Source: Euborellia annulipes (Eukaryota > Arthropoda > Insecta > Dermaptera > Anisolabididae). Taken from it: a DNA stretch of 64,000 nt. The stretch lies in NCBI GenBank assembly GCA_023213315.1, contig JAKCPI010003219.1, positions 45,622 through 109,621 of the forward strand, written 5' to 3'. A model generated the notes under the pieces. It was not told where the DNA came from. It searched no databases and saw only the letters and a list, made by a program, of their open reading frames with translations. Below, piece by piece: positions 50,501 to 59,500 of this stretch. Each line of letters opens with the position of its first letter. Within the stretch, counting starts at the first letter, position 1. Made by a program: the position numbers and the translations under genes.

Positions 50501-53500
50501 TCAAAATTCGCTCTAACGATTTTGATTAAAATTCAAAAATCAATTATTTTTTAGATGCTCTTTCAAATGTATATTCTCGTTTTGCCCTCAAAATTGTTTG
50601 AAGACCACTTTACTCTTGTGCTTCATAGGGAAGGATAGGAGAAATGGTTGCCATGGTAACAAAATATAAATATTTTCCCATACTTATAAATTTTACATCC
50701 GAATTCAAATATTCCCTACTGACGGGAACTAAATACATGTCGACACAAAATCTGGTGTGACAAGCACAGTACACAACTTTCGATTACCGAAGGTAAGAGA
50801 AAGTTGTGTGCTGTGCGCCAGTCACACCAGATTTTTCTAATTATATTTTCTTTTTCTTTTTAGCTTTTTGAACAAGCTCAAGTTGAAACAAATCAAATAA
50901 TGATCAGCAATCATTCGTCGGAGCGTTTTCTTAAAAAAGTCATCATTGAACCATCATTCGATGATCTCAATTATACAAATTGCCAATGTATCATTATCTT
51001 AACTTCGATGTATACTCAGATGTTAATTCATACTGCAGGCGCACGTAAGGAAAATTTGAATCTATCGGTGTGTTGTGAATTTGTTGTGCATGTTCTCATG
51101 AATTTCTACTTTTTTTTTCTTCAATTTGGCAATTTTAGATACATTAAAGGAACTTTTTTTTTTTTAAATATGATAAAAATATTTAAAGATAACATTCAGG
51201 ATCGATATCCTCCGGCAGGTGTTCAACAGCTTAGTTTCTTGAGGCCACCTAACCAGAGAACCCTTGTCTTTGCTTCTTTACAGTTATTTTGTTGGCTGTT
51301 CTTTTTTCTTGCCAGGCCCACATTTAACTAATATTGGTAGATTTGATTCTAAAATATTTTTTATTAATGCAGAAGGATAAAAAAAATATCTTTTGAGACC
51401 GCTTAGTCAATCATGAAGTCAAAGTATGTTTTAAACTAATTGGTTTTACAAGACACAATTCCAATTTATTTTTTTGTGATGTATATTTTTGCAATTAAGT
51501 AAAATTTTTACAATTGAAAAAACTTATTTTAGTTGCAGTTTATAAAACACTGAATTATGTAGATTCTCTGGAGATTCCAAAGGAGGAATCAGAGGGTATC
51601 GATAAACGATGAGCCAGAGACGTGGAGAAAAGGAAACCTATATTGAATTATTAAGCAAGACGTTTCTCATAATTTTATCACTTGTTTAAGAAAATTTATG
51701 TATAGTGCAGTGATTCTCAACCACTCTACCGCGACACTTTTGTGGGCCGCCAAATCTTAGAAATGTATAGTAAATAGTAAAAAATGCCCTCGGGGCTTGG
51801 TATAGAGGTTAGCGTGCTAACCTAGTATACCAAACGTCGCGGGTTCGGACCCCAGGATGTCCGATGATTTTATTTAAGACAATTGGATACCAAATGGCTT
51901 AAATAAGAATGCCTGGACCCCATATATGTATATTAAATCAATAACGGTTATCGTAAATGTCTTATATGGCCTGAGTTGCCGAAAAGACTGTGTGAATGTG
52001 TGTGTGAGTGTGAGTGTGAAAAAAGTGTGAAAAATAGTAAAAAATTATAATGCTTTTTTTTATTAAGAGTAAAGTTTAAATTAAATAAAACCAAGATAAA
52101 AACGAAAAAATCTGGTGTGACTGACTGTTAAATGTAGAAGACGGTATGAGAGTAGCATTGTCATTTTTATGACCAAACATAAATGAAATTATTAAAAAAA
52201 CATCAAGCTCAAATTTCTCATTAAAAGTATTTTCTAAAGGTGCTCTTGGTTTTGTAGTACTAATTTATTTATTTTTCAAAATTATTATCATACACTATTT
52301 TACACATTGAATTATAGGTAAGTACACTACTTTTAAACTATGCCGCGACAAAAAAAAGGTTAAAAATCACTGGAATAGAGCATAAGCAATCCATTTGCCT
52401 GTTCTTATAAGAACTTATTTGATCATTTTCTATAAAATACATATACGTATATATGTATTTGTAAATGTATTCGAAAATCAAAATATCATTTGGCTGAAAC
52501 ATCTTGTTAAAGAGATTAATTATTCAATAGAGAGTTCTTTTCCTAGCTGCGTTCCTCCACGTCCCCGGCTCATGAATTCTCACAGCCAAATTAAAAAAAA
52601 TGAGCCATTCGCGAGATTCGAACCCACGTTCTCCTCTGGGTGAGGGGTTTATATTTGATATTTTTTCATTTGACAAATTTAAAAAGTAAATAGCTTAACA
52701 TCGTATATATTTTTACTTTGATATATCAATTGTTTTTTTCTTTCAGGCCACGATGATCAATTGATGCAAGCGCTATTAGAATATTCCTCACTTTGTATTT
52801 ATAGCGGAAACATCCCCAAAGCAATTGATATGCTGCAAATAGCAGATAATATGCTCGTGAGTATGTGTACTAGATTTATCTCTCTGCATAATATAGATTA
52901 ATCTTTTTTTTTTTTTTTTTTTAGAAAATTAAAGGAGACCATTTTCCCGAATGGAAAATCCCGCTTTTGAAAAGTAAAATTAATCGTTTAACTGCAGCTA
53001 CTCACTTTTCTCTTGGAGAATATAAACCTGCACTTGTCTTTATCGTTCAGGCCATGTCATTTTTGGGTCATCGTTCCCCGAGGGTATGAACATTATTTAT
53101 TTAATCATAAATTTACGATGGCTCATCTGGGTATGCCAGATTTAATTTTAAAATGAAATTTTTTAATTGGGCAATTTTTCTTGTTTTATAAAGTAGTCAG
53201 GTTGAGATTAGTTATGTCTGTGCTGTACTGACATTTAAATTAAAATGATTATTTAGAGCAAAAAAAATTCTTGTGTTATTCTTGGAAACAGAATTTGAAA
53301 TAAAATCTCCGAAAATTTGATTAAATTGGTCCATGAATGCCATGTAACCACGGCGATCATCCTAATCCACAATTAATCTCAACATGCCTATATAAATAAT
53401 AAGGATTATCCAATTAAATAAGTATTTTAATTTTAAAATTAAGTCTCTAATAACCAGTGAGCCACTCTATAAGTAAGCGCCAGTATATACCATCTATTTC

Positions 53501-56500
53501 AATAGTATTCAGACTAATACTCGGTAGTTAGGCAGCCCAAATGGCAGCTTGTCTGTGTGAGAAATACCTTTTTCAAGGCAGACAATAGGCCGAACGATCC
53601 TTTTTGGATATCGAAATAACATTGTTTCAGAAAATCAGAAAACAAGTTTAGTGAGCGGGTGCCATTTGGGCTGCCTAACTATCGGGCTTTAGCCTCAATG
53701 TTATAGCAATAGATAGTCTAACGTTGAGAAGAGGCAACCAAATAATCTGCTGAGGATTTCGTTTGCCTATATCGTGTTTTGCAGGCGCTATCTAATTATA
53801 ATTTTGGCTATTCAAAGAGAAAAGGGTCGTGCCCGAGGATCCTTGGAAGTAAAATTCGTCCCCTATCGTTAAGGAAAATTAATTTTAATAACCCTTTTTT
53901 ACTTTCTCTTACCTATGTATATATGTAATATATATATAGAGAGAAAGTATTGGATTCATGTCAAAAATTCGATGTCGAGATTTTGATGGATCTTTACGTT
54001 TTGAGGTCCCCTGAATCCAAAAAAGTGATTTTCGCGACATGGTCTGTCTGTCTGTGTGTGTGTCTGTGTGTCTGTGTGTGTGTGTGTGTGTGTGTGTTCA
54101 ATTTTAAGCATGAAGGAATTGAGCTACGAGGTTGAAATTTTATATTTAAGTTAGGCAGCCCCCGGGACCGGAAAAATAAGCTTTTAATCAAAATCGGCCA
54201 AAGAGTACTAGTACTTTACTGATGTACTTTTTCAGTTTTTTTCGATTTTCTCAAAATTCGCTCTAACGATTTTGATTAAAATTCAAAAATCAATTATTTT
54301 TTAGATGCTCTTTCAAATGTATATTCTCGTTTTGCCCTCAAAATTGTTTGAAGACCACTTTACTCTTGCACTCCATAGAAAAGATAGGAGAAATGGTTGT
54401 CATGGTAACAAAATATAAATATTTTCCCATACTTATAAATTTTACATCTGAATTCAATTGTACCCTACTGTCGGAAACTAAATATATGTCGACACAAAAA
54501 ATCTGGTGTGACAAGCACAGAACACAACTTTCGATTACCGAAGGTAAGAGAAAGTTGTGTGCTGTGCGCCAGTCACACCAGATTTTTTATTAGTCATATG
54601 CTCTCTTGGGTTTTCTTCTTTTCTTAGTTGAATAGGAATATCTATTAGAAATGCAAATTAAAATCAGATAAGCGAGGCGTGGCTTTCCATCTGCTCTGAC
54701 TATTTTTGGTCAGTTAGAAATCGCCGGAACGAAATAATTTTATTAGAATAATAGAATTGATGAGATTATGAGCTTAACATAAGTCACTAACAATTTATCA
54801 TTTACAGTTAACTAGGGCTGCCGAGAGTCTTTCCGGCCCAGGGACTGTTTATAGACGATTCCCATGCCTGGGAAAAAAAGTTTAAATTTTATATCAGAAG
54901 ATTTTTGGATATTCTATAAAATAATGTGGATAGGTGCAAGCTAGTTTCTTGGCAATGAGAAAATAACTTTTTAAGAGTGTTTTCTCCGAATATTCGAAGG
55001 CACTTCTTCATCAGCAAATAAAATGCATTAATTAACAAATAAACATCCTTTCGTATATTCTAGTGAATAAGGTATTCAATAAGTATTCAATATACCTCGC
55101 TTCGGACTTAAATAAGTCATAGACAAGGTCGGGTTCTTTTTCAAATACTGTATTTGAAATACGTTTGTATTTTTTTTTTTTTTTTGTATTTTGTATTTCA
55201 AATCAGAGTATTTTAGCCGTCTCAAAATTTCAACTTTTTTTTAAAAGAGGCAAGCGACTCCCTCCCTCCCGTCCTAAAAAAAGTTGCCGAGTTTGTATTC
55301 ATCAATGCTTATAAATAAAGGATAGATATATTTGTTATTAATTATTTTATTTCCAGCTTTTTAATTAAACCCATTCAAAGAATAAAAAATTTTTATGAAA
55401 ATAATTTTAATTCTGTTTTTTATTTAGAGTAAATAAAAATAATTTTTCCAGCGCTGTGTCAGCATTATGACGCTCCTTGCGATGATCCAACTAAAAATGT
55501 GTTTGAATGGAGATTTAATTTTTCAAGGGGAGAAAAAAACACTTGAAGACCAACTTGTTCAAACTCTCATCATTTATTGTAATATCTTAAAAGTAATTTT
55601 TTTTAATTCTTTTTTTTAAATATTCTAAGTTAAGTTTTAAATAAGTAAATTTTTATTAAATTCTGGTTTCAAATAAAAGCTGCTTTTTGAAATAGAAAAG
55701 TATTTTACAAAAAGACTAGAATTGGAATAATAAAATTTAAAGTAAGTTTTCCTCACAGACACACACACAGACAGACCAATTTGCGGGACCCACTTTTTTG
55801 GACTCAGAGAACCTCAAAACATGTAAATCCATCAAAATCTCGACATCTAATTTTTACTTTCTCTTACCTATGTATATATGTAATATATATAGAGAGAGAA
55901 AGTATTGGATTCATGTCAAAAATTCGATGTCGAGATTTTGATGGATCTTCACGTTTTGAGGTCCCCTGAATCCAAAAAAGTGGTTTTCGCGACATGGTCT
56001 GTCTGTGGGTGTGTGTGTCGGTGTGTGTGTGTGTGTGTGTGTGTGTTCAAAATATCTCAAGAACGAAGGAATTGAGCTAGGAGGTTGAAATTTTATATTT
56101 AAGTTAAACACCTCCCGGGACCGGAAAAATAAGCTTTTAATCAAAATCGGCCAAAGAGTACTAGTACTTTACTGATGTACTTTTTCAGTTTTTTTCGATT
56201 TTCTCAAAATTTGCTCTAACGATTTTGATTAAAATTCAAAAATCAATTATTTTTTAGATGCTCTTTCAAATGTATATTCTCGTTTTGCCCTTGAAATTGT
56301 TTGAAGCACACTTTACTCTTGTGTTTCATAGGAAAGATATGAGAAATGGTTGCCATGGTTACAAAATATAAATATTTTCCCATACTTATAAATTTTACAT
56401 CTGAATTCAATTGTACCCTACTGTCGGGAACTAAATACATGTTGACACAAAAATCTGGTGTGACAAGCACAGTACACAACTTTCGATTACCGAAGGTAAG

Positions 56501-59500
56501 AGAAAGTTGTGTGCTGTGCACTGATCGCAATAATATTTCATATATGGAACTTTTACCTACCAATTTTAAATAGTACAAAACACGGCAATTTTTTAAGAAA
56601 CCACTAACTAGTTATACATAGAAAATTTACATTAAGTTAAGCATAAATTATGTGATTTCTCATTTTTTTTTTTTTTAATGGACTTAAATCACTTTCAAAA
56701 TAAACGGTCCATATAAGGGGTAAGAGAAAGTAATTAGGTTGATCATTTCTGAAATAAAAAATTTGTTTCTAGTTGGTTGCAATTATTTAAATGGACCCTG
56801 TTATGCAATGGTGTGTCAAGGGCCAGATATCGAGTTTTGAGAAAATCAACATTAAAGTTTTTTGTTTTCATTGGATTATATATAATTTTTGTTGTCAATT
56901 GTGCAAGTAACATTAAATATAAATTTTTTTAGGACATATTTCATAAAAAATACTATTAATTAAAGCATTTGAAACAATATTCCGTGCTTAACTCAATTTT
57001 GAATTTTTTTGGTCTTTGACACACCATTGCATAACAGGGTCCAAATAGAGTTAGAGCAGAAGAGTATTTATAAAAATATTGAACATTTTTTCTATTAATT
57101 TTTAGAAAATGAACAATTACCAACTGGCAAAATTGATTGCATTTCGGACAGTCTATAAGGCTCTTCGCGCCCGATCTGATTATTTGATCATTTGTCTTGC
57201 TTTTGACAATCTCATCGAAATTTTACTCGTAACTTTGGTAAGATTTATTTTTTTTTTTATATAAAACAATTTTTTTTTAGTTTTTTTTTTTTTTTATGTA
57301 TTAGAAAAACAAAACCAAAATTCTGGGCTTTTTTTTACTTTCTTTCTTCTTGAATCCTAATTTTTTCTATCTTCTTCTAGAATCCGATGTTTACACGACT
57401 AATTGAGAAAGCTGTTCTGTTGCTAGTCAATGAAATGTACGAGATGTCAAGGAAATTAGAAATTCAAGAAGTCGAAGCAATTGCAAATTTATATTGGGGA
57501 ATTTTTACTATAAGGTAAATAAAACAATATAATAAATGCACACCCCTTTAGCCTTGCTTTTTTTTTAGAGCCCGTCGGGGCGAAATCGAAAAGGGCTTGA
57601 ATATCGGAATAACGCATCTGAATCTAACGAAGCAGGTGAATGTCTCATCGGGTCGGCTTGAAGTCGCTTCTTACATTTATTGCTTACAAGTGGCGATGGG
57701 GCGAATCGGCGAAGCCGTCAGCTTTTTAGAAAACCTCGAAGTCATTGGATATGACTCCCTAATCCAAAATGAAGCCTATATATGGTACGGTACAAGTTTT
57801 AATTTTTTTTTTTTTAATAATCTTATCTCACTGTATCATAAATGATGGCTGTTTTTAGGTATCACGCTCTCTGCTTGCATTTCCAATTAGATACGGGTTA
57901 CACCATCATCCCTTATAAAGAAATGCGAAGAATTTTATAAGAGAGAGTGTAAAATTGATACAAGCGATACTGAATTCCAAGCATCGAGACTTTTCTTCTT
58001 AGTCAATATGCTCTTATGGTAAATATTCTATTTTTACTTTCTCTTACCTATGTATATATGTAATATATATATAGAGAGAAAGTATTGGATTCATGTCAAA
58101 AATTCGATGTCGAGATTTTGATGGATCTTCACGTTTTGAGGTCCCCTGAATCCAAAAAGTGGTTTTCGCGACATGGTCTGTCTGTGGGTGGGTGTGTGGG
58201 TGGGTGGGTGGGGTGGGTGGGTGGGGGGTGGGTGTGTGTTCAATTTTAAGCATGAAGGAATTGAGCTAGGAGGATGAAATTTTATAATTAAGTTAAACAC
58301 CCCCGGGACCGGAAAAATAAGCTTTTAATCAAAATCGGCCAAAGAGTACTAGTACTTTACTGATGTACTTTTTCAGTTTTTTTCGATTTTCTCAAAATTT
58401 GCTCCAACGATTTTTTAAATTCAAAAATCAATTATTTTTTAGATGCTCTTTAAAATGTATATTCTCATTTTGCAATTGAAATCTTCTGAAGACCACTTTA
58501 CTCTTGTATTTCATAGGGAAGATAGGAGAAATGGTTGCCATGGTAACAAAATATAAATATTTTCCCATACTTATAAATTTTACATCTGAATTCAAATATT
58601 CCCTACTGCCGGGAACTAAATATATGTCGACACAAAAAATCTGGTGTGACAAGCACAGAACACAACTTTCGATTACCGAAGGTAAGAGAAAGTTGTGTGC
58701 TGTGCGCCAGTCACACCAGATTTTTTGTGTTGACATGCATTTAGTTTCCGACAGTAGGGTACAATTGAATTCAAGATGTAAAATTTATAAACGTGGGAAA
58801 ATATATTTATATTTTGTTACCATGGCAACCATTTCTCTTATCCATCCTATGAAGTACAGTGTGGTCTTCAGAAGATTTCAATGGCAAAATGAGAATATAC
58901 ATTTGAAAGAGAATCTAAAATATAATTGATTTTTGAATTTAAAAAAATCGTTGGAGCGAATTTTGAGAAAATCGAAAAAAACTGAAAAAGTACATCAGTA
59001 AAGTACTAGTACTCTTTGGCCGATTTTGTTTACAAGCTTATTTTCACGGTCCAGGAGGGTACAAAACTTAAATATAAAATTTCAACCTCGTAGCTCAATT
59101 CCTTCATGCTTAAAATTGAACACAGACAGACCATATCGCGAAAACCACTTTTTTGGATTCAGGGGACCTCAAAACGTGAAGATCCATCAAAATCTCGACA
59201 TCGAATTTTTGACATGAATCCAATACTTTCTCTCTCTATATATTAACATATATGTAGATAAAAATTGTCACGATGTTATTGATGGTATAAAAGAAGTAAA
59301 GGAAGGCATCATGAGGAGGATATTTGTTCATGGCCACTTGGGGGTACCCAAGAATTATAGGCTGAGTGATTTGACACTGATAGAACCAAAGAGGACTCTT
59401 CAGGTTTGTTCCCAATTTACATCCTATTAATTTCCATTGGTTACAAAAGTCCTTGTCGCCTCCCACGCGCCTTTCGCCTCTTAAAATGCGCCACATCCAA

